Numbered from the stretch's first letter, positions 17,987 through 27,989 are shown. The stretch: DNA of 34,021 nt from Lysobacter sp. Root690 (GCF_001427785.1 NZ_LMHM01000013.1:486-34506); one strand, 5' to 3'. Program-made: numbers and translations. Notes: generated by a model not told the origin, from the letters alone.

Positions 17987-19627
17987 TCAGGGACTCAGCG
18001 TCACCCGATACCCCGGCGGCGTGCGCGCCAGGGTCAGTTGTTCGAACGCATAGCCCAGCGACAGCAGTTGCGCGTCGCTCCAGCGCTTGCCCATGAACAC
18101 CAGGCCGATCGGCAGGCCGGAGGCGTCGCCCATCGGCACGGTCAGGCTCGGGTAGCCGGCGACCGCGGCCGCGCCCCAGCTGGCGCCGCCGAACGGGTCG
18201 CCGTTGACCGGATCGACCATGAAGGCCGGCGTGGTGGCCGGCGCGATCAGCGCGTCGAGCTTATGCCGCTTGAGCGTCGCGTCGATGCCTTGCGGGCCGG
18301 CGAGCTGCCGCGCCTGCGCGGCGAACTTGCGGTAGGCCGGGTCCTTGAGGCTGCCCTTCTTGTTGGCCTGCTCGAACAGTTCCTGGCCGAAGTAAGGCTG
18401 CTCGCGCGCGGCGTGGGCCAGGTTGAACGCGATCAGTTCGCCGAGTGTTTTCACCGGCGCGCCGCTTTCGCGCAGATAGCGCTCCAGGCCGTCCTTGAAT
18501 TCGTAACGCAGCACCTCGCCCTCGGCGCGGTCCCACTGGCCCGCGGTGGCGATCTTGACCTCGACGATGGTGGCGCCGGCGTCGCGCAAGGTCTTGATCG
18601 CGCGTTCGAGCGCGGCGTCGATCGCCGGCAACTGACCGACACCCGATTCGCGCAGCAGGCCCAGGCGTGCGCCGTGCAGCGCGTCGCCGTCCAGTCCGGC
18701 GACGTAATCGGCCAGACGCTTGTCGGCGCCGGCCAGCGCGGCGCTGTCGCCGCCGGCTTCGGCCGACGCGAGCACGCTGAGCAGTTGCGCGGCGTCGGCG
18801 ACGCTGCGCGCCATCGGTCCGGCGGTGTCCTGGCTGTGCGAGATCGGAATGATGCCCTGGCGACTGACCAGCCCGACCGTGGGCTTGAACCCGACCAGGC
18901 CGTTCATCGCTGCCGGGCACAGGATGCTGCCGTCGGTTTCGGTGCCGACGCCGACCGCGGCCAGGCTGGCGGCGATCGCCGCGCCGGTGCCGCTGCTGGA
19001 GCCGCAGGCGGTGCGGTCGAGCACGTAGGGATTGCGGGTCAGGCCGCCGCGGCCGCTCCAGCCGGAGATCGAATGGGTCGAACGGAAATTCGCCCATTCG
19101 CTGAGGTTGGTCTTGCCCAGGATCACCGCGCCGGCGCGGCGCAGCGCGGCGACGATCGGCGCGTCGGTCTTGGGCCGGTGTTCGGCCAGGGCCAGCGAGC
19201 CGGCCGAATTGACCATCGGGGTGGCGTCGATGTTGTCCTTGATCAGCACCGGGATGCCGTGCAGCGGGCCGCGCAGCTGGCCGGCCTTGCGTTCTTCGTC
19301 GAGCTTGCGCGCTTCGGCGATCGCGTCGGGGTTGAGTTCGATCACCGCGTTGAGCTGCGGGCCGGCGTCGTCGAGCGCGGCGATGCGGTCGAGGTAGCCC
19401 TGGGTCAGGCGCACGCTGCTGAGCTCGCCGCCGGCCATGCGCGCGCTCAGCGCGGCGGTGTCGGCTTCGGCCAGGCGCAGCGGGTCGGTCGGCAGGAAGC
19501 CCTTGGCGGCTTCGTCGGAGGCCGCCACCGGCCGTGGCGCGCGCACGGCCTGGGTGCCGGTGCATGCGGCCAGCGCGAGCGTCAGCGCCGCGAGGCCGAG
19601 GCGGGCGGTGCAATGAAAGGCGGGCAT
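17987..19627 (-). CDS. Amidase-signature family lipoprotein
   Basis: This 546-residue protein belongs to the amidase-signature family, which hydrolyses amides with a Ser-cisSer-Lys triad. Lys130 in VLIKDNID, a serine of CGSSSGTGAA (about Ser211) and Ser234 in TETDGSILCP fit the triad. The N-terminus MPAFHCTARLGLAALTLALA leads to a lipobox LAAC with Cys22, so it is probably exported and lipid-anchored, unlike cytosolic GatA. The ATG at 19627 is chosen because it gives this signal; longer frames do not. The substrate is unknown; it could be a peptide or other amide. Confidence 0.9.
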   Translation of the reverse strand: MPAFHCTARLGLAALTLALAACTGTQAVRAPRPVAASDEAAKGFLPTDPLRLAEADTAALSARMAGGELSSVRLTQGYLDRIAALDDAGPQLNAVIELNPDAIAEARKLDEERKAGQLRGPLHGIPVLIKDNIDATPMVNSAGSLALAEHRPKTDAPIVAALRRAGAVILGKTNLSEWANFRSTHSISGWSGRGGLTRNPYVLDRTACGSSSGTGAAIAASLAAVGVGTETDGSILCPAAMNGLVGFKPTVGLVSRQGIIPISHSQDTAGPMARSVADAAQLLSVLASAEAGGDSAALAGADKRLADYVAGLDGDALHGARLGLLRESGVGQLPAIDAALERAIKTLRDAGATIVEVKIATAGQWDRAEGEVLRYEFKDGLERYLRESGAPVKTLGELIAFNLAHAAREQPYFGQELFEQANKKGSLKDPAYRKFAAQARQLAGPQGIDATLKRHKLDALIAPATTPAFMVDPVNGDPFGGASWGAAAVAGYPSLTVPMGDASGLPIGLVFMGKRWSDAQLLSLGYAFEQLTLARTPPGYRVTLSP

Positions 19628-19852
19628 GGCCGGTTCCTGATCGTGGCGCGCGAGGGATTCGCTCGAGTATGCCCGCAGTCGGCGACGCGGCAAGCCTGTT
19701 CGAACGGCCCAGGATCCCGGGCGGAACGATGGGGTGCCTGCGTGCTTGCGTCGCGCGGTGCGGATGGCACCGTTACGATGTCTCGTGGCCTCGTCGCGGC
19801 TTGAGGTGGGTGGTCGCGGCCGCGCGGGTTTTCTATTCGAAAGGACGCAGCG
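19628..19852. other. Divergent gap between amidase gene and orphan gene
   Basis: 225 nt between the minus-strand amidase start and the plus-strand 121-residue gene. I find no promoter pair that meets consensus spacing and no clear repeat. Confidence 0.5.
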
Positions 19853-20218
19853 ATGATTTCGACGGTTCCGACTCAAGCCGCGCCGCGCGATCCGCGGATC
19901 GATGCGGCCATCGCCCATCTGCTGAGCAATCGCGACGACGCGATCGAAGGCACGTTCTGCCATGGGCTGTTCGAGCTCGGCGTGTTCGACGCGGGCTTGT
20001 TCGAATCGCTCGTCGCCGACATGCAACTGGTATCGAGCGACGCAACCGCGCGCGCCGCGCATCGCGCGACCATCGTCTGGATTGCGTTGGGCGTGTGCCG
20101 TTGCGTGTTCTCCCACTTCGACGTCGACGACGGCTATCGGATCGTCAATCTCGACGATGCGCTGTATTCGACATGGAGCGGCGATTATTTCGAGCGGCTG
20201 CGCGAGCTGCTGGACTGA
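19853..20218 (+). CDS. Unrecognised 121-residue protein
   Basis: I do not recognise this protein. It is acidic and looks soluble, with FCHGLFELGVFDAGLFESL near residues 37-55, a CRC pair and HFDVDDGYRIVNLDDALY near the C-terminus; no signal peptide is evident. AAAGGA about 7 nt before the ATG (GAAAGGACGCAGCGATG) supports it as a real gene. It converges on pqqE, whose stop is 30 nt away, with no terminator visible between. Confidence 0.65.
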   Translation: MISTVPTQAAPRDPRIDAAIAHLLSNRDDAIEGTFCHGLFELGVFDAGLFESLVADMQLVSSDATARAAHRATIVWIALGVCRCVFSHFDVDDGYRIVNLDDALYSTWSGDYFERLRELLD

Positions 20219-20248
20219 CGGTTACCGACGCGAGTCGCCAACGCGGCG

Positions 20249-21424
20249 TCAGTCAGTCGCGGCCTTGGCGCCTGTCGTGCGCAGGCGGCGGTAGACGAAC
20301 TCCGGCGCCGGCGCGGCCGACTCGGCTTCGGCCAAAGCGCGAACCCGTGCGTGATCGGGCGATTTCTCGCACACCGGATCGAGGGTGTCGGCGCGGCCGC
20401 TGAGCGCCAGCGCTTGGCAGCGGCAACCGCCCCAGTCGATTTCGCGGCGCTCGCAGCCGCGGCAGGGCTCGGGCATCCAGTCGGTGCCGCGGTAACGCAC
20501 GAACGCGTCGGAGTCGCGCCAGATGTCGCCGAGGCTGCGTTCGCGCACCGAGTCGAAATGCAGCTCGGTCAGGGTCTCGGCGGCGTGGCAGGGCAGCACC
20601 TTGCCGTCCGGGGTGATGTTGACGAAGCGCTGCGCCCAGCCGCCCATGCAGGCCTTGGGCCGGCGCGCGTAATAGTCGGGAGTGACGTAGTCGATGGTCA
20701 GCCGGCCGCGCAGCCGCTGGCGCGCGTCCTCGACCACGGCGGTGACCGCATCGAGTTGCGCGCGCGTGGGCATCAGCGCGGCGCGATTGGTCAGGCCCCA
20801 GCCGTAGTACTGGGTGTGCGCGACTTCGAGCCGGCCGGCGCCCAGGTCGAGCGCGAGTTCGATCATCTGCGCGACGCGTTCGGCGTTGTGCCGATGCACG
20901 ACGGCGTTGAGGGTCAGCGGCAGATCGAGTTCGCCGCACCAGCGCGCCAGCGCGAGCTTGCGTTCGTGGCTGCCGGCGTAACCGGCGATGCGGTCGGCGC
21001 CCGCGGCCTGGCTGTCCTGGATGCTCAGCTGCAGATGATCCAGGCCAGCTTGCTGCAACTCCTGCAGACGCTCGCGCGTCACGCCGACGCCGGAGGTGAT
21101 CAGGTTGCAGTACAGGCCGAGCGCGCGCGCATGCCGCAGCAGCTCGGGCAGGTCCTTGCGCAAGGTCGGTTCGCCGCCAGAGTAATGCACCTGCAGCACG
21201 CCGAGCTCGGCGGCCTGATCGAGCACGCGCAGCCAGTCGGCGGTGGTCAGTTCTTCGCGCATGCCGACCAGTTGCAGCGGGTTGGAGCAGTACGGGCACG
21301 ACAGCGGGCAGCGATGGGTCAGTTCCAGCAGCACCGCCAGCGGCGGCGCGGGCACGGCTGTCGGCGTCTTGCGTGGCGCAAGCTCCGGGGCGATGCCGAC
21401 GACGCTGGCGGCCTCGGCGCTCAT
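20249..21424 (-). CDS. pqqE: PqqA peptide cyclase PqqE (radical SAM)
   Basis: PqqE is a radical SAM enzyme that joins the Glu and Tyr side chains of PqqA, the first step of PQQ synthesis. The 391-residue protein has the cluster motif CPLSCPYC (Cys39, Cys43, Cys46), the [13 protein letters not shown] glycine-rich block, and a SPASM region with Cys259, Cys279, Cys321, Cys324, Cys334, Cys336 and Cys352 for auxiliary clusters. Its ATG overlaps the pqqD stop as ATGA. PqqD presents the substrate to it. Confidence 0.97.
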   Translation of the reverse strand: MSAEAASVVGIAPELAPRKTPTAVPAPPLAVLLELTHRCPLSCPYCSNPLQLVGMREELTTADWLRVLDQAAELGVLQVHYSGGEPTLRKDLPELLRHARALGLYCNLITSGVGVTRERLQELQQAGLDHLQLSIQDSQAAGADRIAGYAGSHERKLALARWCGELDLPLTLNAVVHRHNAERVAQMIELALDLGAGRLEVAHTQYYGWGLTNRAALMPTRAQLDAVTAVVEDARQRLRGRLTIDYVTPDYYARRPKACMGGWAQRFVNITPDGKVLPCHAAETLTELHFDSVRERSLGDIWRDSDAFVRYRGTDWMPEPCRGCERREIDWGGCRCQALALSGRADTLDPVCEKSPDHARVRALAEAESAAPAPEFVYRRLRTTGAKAATD

Positions 21425-21717
21425 GGCATCGGCGCGCTCAGCGTGAGCATGCGCTTTTCCAGCAAGGTCGCGAACAGTTCGATCACGTCGCCGTGCACTT
21501 GCGAAGGCTCGGCGCCGTACTCGGCGGCCAGCGCCTGCACGATGGTGTCGACGTCGCTCGCGGCATCGACGCGGGCGAGCACGGCGTGAGCGATCTCGTC
21601 GAGTTCGACCACCCGTTCCGGCGCGAGCAGCACCCACTGATCGCGCGCGCGATCGTGCTGCAGGCGAACCCCGGCGGGGAAGCGCGGCACCGTGTTCGAT
21701 TCGATCGTTGCGCTCAT
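21421..21717 (-). CDS. pqqD: PqqA-binding chaperone PqqD
   Basis: PqqD binds the PqqA precursor and delivers it to PqqE; its fold is the RiPP recognition element. The 98-residue protein shows [20 protein letters not shown] and the [18 protein letters not shown] block typical of the family. It overlaps pqqC upstream and pqqE downstream by 4 nt each, so the set is likely to be translated in step. It is a separate gene, not fused to pqqC or pqqE as in some genomes. Confidence 0.96.
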   Translation of the reverse strand: MSATIESNTVPRFPAGVRLQHDRARDQWVLLAPERVVELDEIAHAVLARVDAASDVDTIVQALAAEYGAEPSQVHGDVIELFATLLEKRMLTLSAPMP

Positions 21718-22499
21718 GCCGACACCTCATCCGGACGGAACGCACCCGGAGGAATCAAGCGCGGTTCTACATACGCCAGGTGCAGCGCATCGAGCATCGA
21801 CCACAGCACCTCGCACTTGAACCGCAGCGCCGCGCACACCGCGTCCTGCTGCTCGCGGGTGAGGGCGTGGCGCTTGACGTAGTCGAGGGCGAAGTCGGCG
21901 TCCTGCGGCGCCTGGTGCAGGCGCGAATCGAAATAGGCCAGCGATTGCCGCGATACGAAATCGTAATTGGCCAACATGCCGCTGACCCGCTGGCCGATGA
22001 TGGTCGGCGCGAACAGTTCGGTCAGCGAGGAGGCGATCGCTTCGAGCAGGCTGCGTTCGCGCACGAAGTGGATATAGGCCTGCACCGCGAAACGCGTCGC
22101 AGGCAGCAGGGCGCGGCCGGATTCGACCATCGCCCGGTCCAGGCCCAGCGCATCGGTCAGATGCAGCCAACGCGCGATGCCGCCGTCGCCGTCGCGCTCG
22201 CCGTCGTGATCGACGATGCGCTGGCGCCAGACCCGGCGCAGTTGCGGATCCTCGATGCGCGCGAGCAGGGCAGCATCCTTGAGCGGGATGCAACGCTGGT
22301 ATTCGAAACGGTTGAGCGCCCAGGCCTGGACTTGGCCGCGGTTCAACTGGCCGCTGTGCAGCAGATGATGGAACGGATGTTTGTCGTGATAACGCTCGGC
22401 GCCGATCGCGCGCAGCCGCGCTTCCAGTTGCGCCGGGGTCAGCAACGCATCGTCGCCGATGAAATCGGTGTCGATCGCCTGGGTCGCGCTTGCGTTCAC
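21714..22499 (-). CDS. pqqC: Pyrroloquinoline-quinone synthase PqqC
   Basis: PqqC is a cofactor-free oxidase that carries out the final ring closure and eight-electron oxidation to PQQ. The 261-residue protein starts with a short acidic lead and then shows [18 protein letters not shown] and [20 protein letters not shown], typical family blocks, plus ETRF-like [18 protein letters not shown]. The length matches characterised PqqC (about 250). Its ATG overlaps the pqqB stop by 4 nt. Confidence 0.97.
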   Translation of the reverse strand: MNASATQAIDTDFIGDDALLTPAQLEARLRAIGAERYHDKHPFHHLLHSGQLNRGQVQAWALNRFEYQRCIPLKDAALLARIEDPQLRRVWRQRIVDHDGERDGDGGIARWLHLTDALGLDRAMVESGRALLPATRFAVQAYIHFVRERSLLEAIASSLTELFAPTIIGQRVSGMLANYDFVSRQSLAYFDSRLHQAPQDADFALDYVKRHALTREQQDAVCAALRFKCEVLWSMLDALHLAYVEPRLIPPGAFRPDEVSA

Positions 22500-23425
22500 A
22501 GCTGCAGCTCCATGCCGTCCTCGGCGACTTCCCAGCCGTGCGCGCGCGCCTGCGCGCGTTCGGGCGAATGATCGTCGAGCAGCGGGTTGGTGGTGTTGAG
22601 ATGGATGAACAATTTGCGCCGCACTTCAAGCGGAGCGAATGCGGCGAGCGTGCCGCCGTCCTCGCCGCCGTCGCCGGCGATGTTCATATGGCCCATGCGC
22701 GCGCCGGTCTTGCTGCCGACGCCGGCGCGGACCATTTCGTCGTCGCGCCACAAGGTACCGTCGAACAACACCAGCGAGGCGCCGTGCAAGCGCCGGCGCA
22801 GGTCGTCGGTCATCGCGGCGCAGCCGGGGATGTAGAGAAATCGTTCGCGGCCATCGCTGATTTCCAGGCCGACCGTTTCTTCGTCGCCGCCCTGCAGATT
22901 ACCGTTCGCGCGCGACTCCATGAACAACGGCACCTTGCCGGGCACGCTGAACGCGTTGACCCACAAGCCCAACGGCGCGTCGTGGCCCGCGACCTCGATC
23001 GGCTTATCCAGGGTCAGCGTCTTGCGCGCGACGTAATCGGGATGCAGCGAGTCGAAGATCGGATTCTGGCTCAGCACGTCGTGTACGCGTGAGCTCGCCC
23101 ACAGGTCGAAGCGCTGGCGTTCGCGCATCGACAGCAGTCCCGCGATGTGATCGATCTCGCCGCTGGTCAGCAGCACAGCTTCGATCGGCGAGTGGCGCAG
23201 ATCACGTTTCGGCCACAGCGCGGGCTGGGCGAGGATCTGCTGGCGGAAGTCGGGCGAGGCGTTGATCAGCAGCCAGCGCTGGTCGTCGGCGCTGACCGCG
23301 ATGCTGGCCTGGGTGCGGCGCTGGTGGCCGGGTTCCTGGCGCCAGGCGCGCTGGCTGCCGGGGGTGTTGCAGTTCCACTGCGGGTAGCCGCCTCCGGCCG
23401 CCGCACCGAGTACGAGGATGCGCAT
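22496..23425 (-). CDS. pqqB: PQQ biosynthesis protein PqqB
   Basis: PqqB is a metallo-beta-lactamase-fold hydroxylase acting on the cleaved Glu-Tyr intermediate. The 309-residue protein starts MRILVLGAAAGGGYPQWNC and contains TSGEIDHIAGLLSMRE, the family's variant of the metal site, and MGHMNIAGDGG. The ATG at 23425 is chosen over the GTG one codon upstream. It lies 64 nt after pqqA and is joined to pqqC by a 4-nt overlap. Confidence 0.97.
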   Translation of the reverse strand: MRILVLGAAAGGGYPQWNCNTPGSQRAWRQEPGHQRRTQASIAVSADDQRWLLINASPDFRQQILAQPALWPKRDLRHSPIEAVLLTSGEIDHIAGLLSMRERQRFDLWASSRVHDVLSQNPIFDSLHPDYVARKTLTLDKPIEVAGHDAPLGLWVNAFSVPGKVPLFMESRANGNLQGGDEETVGLEISDGRERFLYIPGCAAMTDDLRRRLHGASLVLFDGTLWRDDEMVRAGVGSKTGARMGHMNIAGDGGEDGGTLAAFAPLEVRRKLFIHLNTTNPLLDDHSPERAQARAHGWEVAEDGMELQL

Positions 23426-23489
23426 CACCGATGATCCATCGAATGGCTGCGCGGCCCCGGGCGCGTTGCGACGGCAGAGGCGGGCATGC

Positions 23490-23573
23490 TCAGAACAGGT
23501 CGCCGGAGGAGTACGAATTGATTTCGCAGCCGACCGAGATTTCGCGGATCTGAGGCTTGGACCAAGTCTTCAT
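23490..23573 (-). CDS. pqqA: PQQ precursor peptide PqqA (27 residues)
   Basis: PqqA supplies the Glu and Tyr that become PQQ. The 27-residue peptide starts MKTWSKPQIREISVGCE and has Glu17 and Tyr21 in the required E-x3-Y spacing (EINSY), followed by SSGDLF. GAGGA is 6 nt before the ATG. It is first in the cluster, as usual, and can be translated at higher level than pqqB since the 64-nt gap separates them. Cys16 beside the reactive Glu is a small variation. Confidence 0.95.
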   Translation of the reverse strand: MKTWSKPQIREISVGCEINSYSSGDLF

Positions 23574-24034
23574 GAGCGTTCCTCGTGGTGGGGAGTGAGC
23601 CGTGCCAGCATCGACAGCGCGCGCAGCGGCATGCGCGCGCCCGCATCGGATGGTTCGGACGCGCAGGCCGCGCGATGCGGCGCGCGGCGTGCATCGCGGC
23701 CGATCGCCGCGACCTGGAAACCATACACCGGCGCGGCGCGCGATGCCTGTGACTGCAGCCCGATCGGGGTGGAACCCAGGCACGGTGCGGTTTAATCAGT
23801 CGCTAACAATTCGGGTTCATCGGGAACGGGTTCGAGGATTTTGGGGCGTGGCTGCAGGCGCGGCGCGTTTCGATCGGATCGATTCGACGGTTCGGCCGAT
23901 CCGATCGGCGCCGGCGCAGTCCACGCGTGTCGATGGACTGGGCCCGGAGCGTGCCGACCGTTGCCGTGAGCTGAGCGAAAAGCGTCGCTGCCGACGCGCG
24001 TCTTACAAACGACTTCGCGATGCGCGACGTGCGA
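23574..24034. other. 461-nt gap upstream of pqqA
   Basis: No supported gene. It must contain the pqq promoter, read on the minus strand, but I find only partial matches: TATGGT (23720-23725) with no good -35 box, and AT-richer sequence around 23790-23820. The strong codon-like bias seen in neighbours is absent. Confidence 0.5.
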
Positions 24035-24508
24035 TCACTGCCGACGCTTGAGGATGTCGCGCGCCAGCACCCACACCACGATCAGGTTGATGATCAGCAC
24101 CGCCGTGGCCAGCCAGCCGGGATGGCGGAACATCGCGTAAATGTCGAACGGCAGGTACAACGCGGCGCCGAGACAGCCCAGCCACGAGGCCCAGGCCTTC
24201 GCCTTCCACAGGCCCCAGGCTTCGATCAGGTGCAGCAATCCGTAGGCGAGCACGACGGCCGCGGCGAGATGCACCGAATGCGGGCTGATGGTGTGGGCGA
24301 GCCACGCCAGCGAGCCGTGCTCGGGGTCCAGGTGGAAACGCTTGATCAGTTCGCCGATCCAGCGCTGCAGTGGCGCCGGCCCGAGCAATTCCAGTCCGCT
24401 CGCCGCGCTGAGCGCGAGCGCGCCCTTGACCGCTTCGACCGCGGCGATCACATGCAGGCCCGGGTGGGCCTTGGGGTTGGCGTCGTAGTGCGTTTCGGGT
24501 TGGGTCAT
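24035..24508 (-). CDS. DUF2127-like membrane protein
   Basis: The 157-residue protein has a soluble start (MTQPETHYDANPKAHPGLHV) and likely membrane helices near residues 18-36, 80-100, 105-125 and 132-150. The layout and motifs such as GLHVIAAVEAVKGALAL and AYGLLHLIEAWGLWKAKAWA fit the DUF2127 family as I remember it. Its function is unknown. Its ATG overlaps the stop of the upstream gene by 4 nt, so both are probably co-expressed. Confidence 0.8.
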   Translation of the reverse strand: MTQPETHYDANPKAHPGLHVIAAVEAVKGALALSAASGLELLGPAPLQRWIGELIKRFHLDPEHGSLAWLAHTISPHSVHLAAAVVLAYGLLHLIEAWGLWKAKAWASWLGCLGAALYLPFDIYAMFRHPGWLATAVLIINLIVVWVLARDILKRRQ

Positions 24509-25041
24509 CGGGTTGGATGGGCGACGTAGTGCTCAACCAGTCGTTGAGCCAGCGGCATGTCCATATGAGTCTGATCGCACAGCAGGCGGATCGCTTCGAG
24601 TTTCTTGTTCGCGTCGGCGAGCTTGCGGATGTCGGAGGGTAGGCGGAACTCGCCTTCGCTCAGGTGTTCGCGCGCGACCTTGCGGGCGACCGGGCCGCCG
24701 AGGGTGGCGCGGATTTTCTTGATCGCTTCGATCGTCTCGCCCTTGTCGAACAGCGCCTGCACCTCCGGCGACCATACAGGAGCGGCGGGGGCGGGCGGTT
24801 CGGGTGCGGGCGGCGCGACGGTTTGCTGTGCCGGTGCGGCGGGCGCGGCGAGTACGGGCGCGTTTTGCGCGACCGCAGGCGCAGGCTGCGGCTCAGGCGG
24901 CAGTTGCGGTTGCGGCGGGGACGGCGTGGCCGTCGCCTCGGCCTGGGTCGTGGCCGGGCGCTTGCGCGCGCCCAGCCACCAGCCCAGCAGCAGTCCGGGC
25001 GCGAGGCCCGCGAACCACCAGATCAGATCGTGTAAGTCCAT
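24505..25041 (-). CDS. Membrane-anchored protein with L7/L12-like C-terminus
   Basis: The 178-residue protein has one N-terminal membrane helix (about 7-24), a Pro/Ala-rich linker (about 28-92) and a C-terminal region with two related helical units: ETIEAIKKIRATLGGPVARK (102-121) and KKLEAIRLLCDQTHMDMPLA (146-165). These resemble the helix-turn-helix of the ribosomal L7/L12 C-terminal domain (EAIK.LR..TG..LKEAK.LVE). The orientation is not certain. It is followed with a 4-nt overlap by the DUF2127-like gene. The function is unknown. Confidence 0.75.
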   Translation of the reverse strand: MDLHDLIWWFAGLAPGLLLGWWLGARKRPATTQAEATATPSPPQPQLPPEPQPAPAVAQNAPVLAAPAAPAQQTVAPPAPEPPAPAAPVWSPEVQALFDKGETIEAIKKIRATLGGPVARKVAREHLSEGEFRLPSDIRKLADANKKLEAIRLLCDQTHMDMPLAQRLVEHYVAHPTR

Positions 25042-25119
25042 TTCACTTCGATCCTTGCAACGCGCGCTGGTTCCCCAAACGCGCGGCTCTACTGCAATTA
25101 CTGCTTACCGGTCAGGCGA

Positions 25120-26949
25120 TCAGGCCGCGCGCGAGGCGCGCTTGCGATCGCTTTCGGTGAGGAACTTCTTGCGCAGACGGATTTCCTTCGGCGTGACTTC
25201 GACCAGCTCGTCGTCTTCGATGAAGTCCAGCGCCTGTTCCAGCGTGTACTTGATCGCCGGGCTCAGCTGGATCGCATCGTCCTTGCCCGAGGCGCGCATG
25301 TTGGTCAGCGGCTTGGTCTTGATCGCGTTGACGGTGAGGTCGTTGTCCTTCGAGTGGATGCCGATCAGCTGGCCCTCATACACGTTGTCGCCTTCGGCAG
25401 CGAACAGCTTGCCGCGTTCCTGCAGCGGTCCCAACGAGTAAGCCGGGGTGGTGCCCGGCGCATTGGCGATCATCACGCCGTTGATGCGCTTGGCGATCGC
25501 GCCCTGTTCCTTCGGACCGTAGTGGTCGAACACATGGAACAGCAGGCCCGAACCCTGGGTCAGCGTGCGGAATTCGTTCTGGAAGCCGATCAGACCGCGA
25601 GCGGGGATCATGTAGTCCAGACGCACGCGACCCTTGCCGTCGGACACCATGTCCTTGAGCTGAGCCTTGCGGGTGCCGAGCTTCTCCATGACGCCGCCCT
25701 GGTGCTGCTCTTCGATGTCGACCACCAACTGTTCGACCGGCTCCATCAGCTTGCCGTCGATTTCCTTGATGATGACTTCCGGACGCGACACCGCCAGCTC
25801 GAAGCCTTCGCGGCGCATGTTTTCGATCAGCACCGACAGGTGCAGTTCGCCGCGGCCCGAGACCAGGAACTTGTCCGGATCGGAGCCTTCTTCGACCTTC
25901 AGCGCCACGTTGTGCAGGGTTTCGCGCTGCAGACGCTCGCGCAGCTGGCGGCTGGTGAGGAACTTGCCGCCACTGTGTTCCTTCTGGCCGGCGAACGGCG
26001 AATTGTTGACCTGGAAGGTCATGCTGATGGTCGGCTCGTCGACGGTCAGCGCGGGCAGGGCTTCGGGGGTATCCAGCGCGCACACGGTGTCGGAGATCGA
26101 CAGGTCGGCGACGCCGGAGATGGCGACGATGTCGCCGGCCTCGGCTTCCTCGGTCTCCAGGCGCTCAAGGCCCATGAAGCCGAGCACCTGCAGGACCTTG
26201 CCCTGGCGCTTCTTGCCTTCGCGGTCGACCACGCTGACCGGCATGTTGCGGCGGACCTTGCCGCGCTGGATGCGGCCGATGCCGATCAGGCCGACGAAGT
26301 TGCTGTAGTCCAGCTGGCTGATGCGCATCTGGAACGGGCCGTCGAGATCGACTTCCGGCGGCGGGACGTGCTTCATGATCGCTTCGTACAGCGGGGTCAT
26401 GTCGCCCGAGCGCGCGGCGTCGTCCAGGCTGGCGTAGCCGTGCAGCGCCGAGGCGTAGACGATCGGGAAGTCGAGCTGCTCGTTGGTGGCGCCGAGCTTG
26501 TCGAACAGGTCGAACACCTGGTCGATGACCCAGTCCGGACGGGCGCCCGGGCGGTCGATCTTGTTGACCACCACGATCGGCTTGAAGCCCATCGCGAAGG
26601 CCTTCTGGGTGACGAAGCGGGTCTGCGGCATCGGGCCGTCCATCGCGTCGACCAGGATCAGCACCGAGTCGACCATCGACAGCACGCGCTCGACCTCACC
26701 GCCGAAGTCGGCGTGGCCTGGGGTGTCGACGATGTTGATGCGGTTGCCCTGCCAGGTGATGGCGGTGTTCTTGGCCAGGATCGTGATGCCACGTTCCTTT
26801 TCCTGGTCGTTGCTGTCCATCGCGCGCTCGGCGAGCACCGTGCGTTCGGACAGGGTGCCGGACTGCTTCAACAGGCAGTCGACGAGGGTGGTCTTGCCGT
26901 GGTCGACGTGGGCGACGATGGCGATATTGCGCAGGCGTTCGATGGACAT
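25120..26949 (-). CDS. typA: Ribosome-associated GTPase TypA/BipA
   Basis: TypA is a translational GTPase related to EF-G and LepA that aids 50S assembly and stress or cold growth. The 609-residue protein has the GTPase motifs AHVDHGKTT (13-21), [16 protein letters not shown] and NKID, then beta-barrel and EF-G-like domains, and a C-terminal domain ending in a basic tail. The length is typical. It is transcribed away from the cyclophilin gene, from a TATAAT-type promoter. Confidence 0.98.
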   Translation of the reverse strand: MSIERLRNIAIVAHVDHGKTTLVDCLLKQSGTLSERTVLAERAMDSNDQEKERGITILAKNTAITWQGNRINIVDTPGHADFGGEVERVLSMVDSVLILVDAMDGPMPQTRFVTQKAFAMGFKPIVVVNKIDRPGARPDWVIDQVFDLFDKLGATNEQLDFPIVYASALHGYASLDDAARSGDMTPLYEAIMKHVPPPEVDLDGPFQMRISQLDYSNFVGLIGIGRIQRGKVRRNMPVSVVDREGKKRQGKVLQVLGFMGLERLETEEAEAGDIVAISGVADLSISDTVCALDTPEALPALTVDEPTISMTFQVNNSPFAGQKEHSGGKFLTSRQLRERLQRETLHNVALKVEEGSDPDKFLVSGRGELHLSVLIENMRREGFELAVSRPEVIIKEIDGKLMEPVEQLVVDIEEQHQGGVMEKLGTRKAQLKDMVSDGKGRVRLDYMIPARGLIGFQNEFRTLTQGSGLLFHVFDHYGPKEQGAIAKRINGVMIANAPGTTPAYSLGPLQERGKLFAAEGDNVYEGQLIGIHSKDNDLTVNAIKTKPLTNMRASGKDDAIQLSPAIKYTLEQALDFIEDDELVEVTPKEIRLRKKFLTESDRKRASRAA

Positions 26950-27407
26950 GCGATTGGACGCCGGAAGGCGCTATAGCTGAGGAAGATAGCCGGCCATTAT
27001 ACCGGTCAAAGGTGGCAAGTGCCTGCCGTGGCGGGGCCTATTCATATTTGGATGGCGTTATGCGACGGCAATGCCTGTGAAAACGGTTTCTTGTGTTAGT
27101 TCGGCGCAGGTCAGTGGCCCCGAGGCCCGACCGATCCAGCCGCCCGGCCGTTTCGGGGGACCCTGCCGTTTCCGGCCGGGCGCCGCAGAACGGCCCGGCA
27201 CGGGACCGTCCCGGGGCACTGCGCGGGGTCGGCTTTGGACGGCGGCGTTCAGCCAGCCCTGGGCGGCCGCGACCCGCGCCGGCTGCGCGGCTTCGGTTGG
27301 GCGGCTGCTTTTTCGCTTCGGTACCATTGTGGATTGCCTCGACAGTCGCCATGTCGGCGAGCGAGCCACATTTCCCCATCCCCATCGCTACACCTGGAGT
27401 GCGTTGC
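26950..27407. other. 458-nt divergent gap between typA and cyclophilin gene
   Basis: It carries the typA promoter on the left and a 10-bp perfect inverted repeat (27141-27150 with 27173-27182, loop 22 nt). TACCAT (27322-27327), with TTGGGC 19 nt upstream, could be the -10 box for the cyclophilin gene, but spacing is poor. No reading frame in the region is supported. Confidence 0.5.
26996..27001 (-). promoter_or_regulatory. -10 box of the typA promoter
   Basis: A perfect TATAAT on the minus strand, about 47 nt before the typA ATG. No good -35 box lies at standard distance, so a TTTGAC just upstream may or may not matter. Confidence 0.5.
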
Positions 27408-27914
<507 letters not shown>

Positions 27915-27958
27915 GGGTTGCCGTCCGCGGCGCGCCGACCGGAGGCCGCGGACGAACG

Positions 27959-27989
27959 AAAAAGACGGCCTCGCGGCCGTCTTTTTTTT
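27959..27989 (+). terminator. Intrinsic terminator after the cyclophilin gene
   Basis: AAAGACGGCC (27961-27970) pairs with GGCCGTCTTT (27975-27984), loop TCGC, followed by a run of eight T. The A-run before it gives partial activity on the other strand too. Confidence 0.85.

Noticed and set aside
18038-19804. 588-codon plus-strand frame opposite the amidase gene
   Set aside because: It is the mirror of the amidase coding sequence, is rich in Ala, Arg and Gly, and has no recognisable motif; the minus-strand protein has an intact active site.
23490-23783. 97-codon frame containing pqqA
   Set aside because: Only the last 27 codons match PqqA, and GAGGA lies right before that internal ATG; the upstream part is arginine-rich non-coding-like sequence.
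27093-27407. N-terminal extension of the cyclophilin gene
   Set aside because: The in-frame upstream sequence is GC-rich repeat-like, with no signal peptide; the ATG at 27408 has a ribosome site and gives the expected length.
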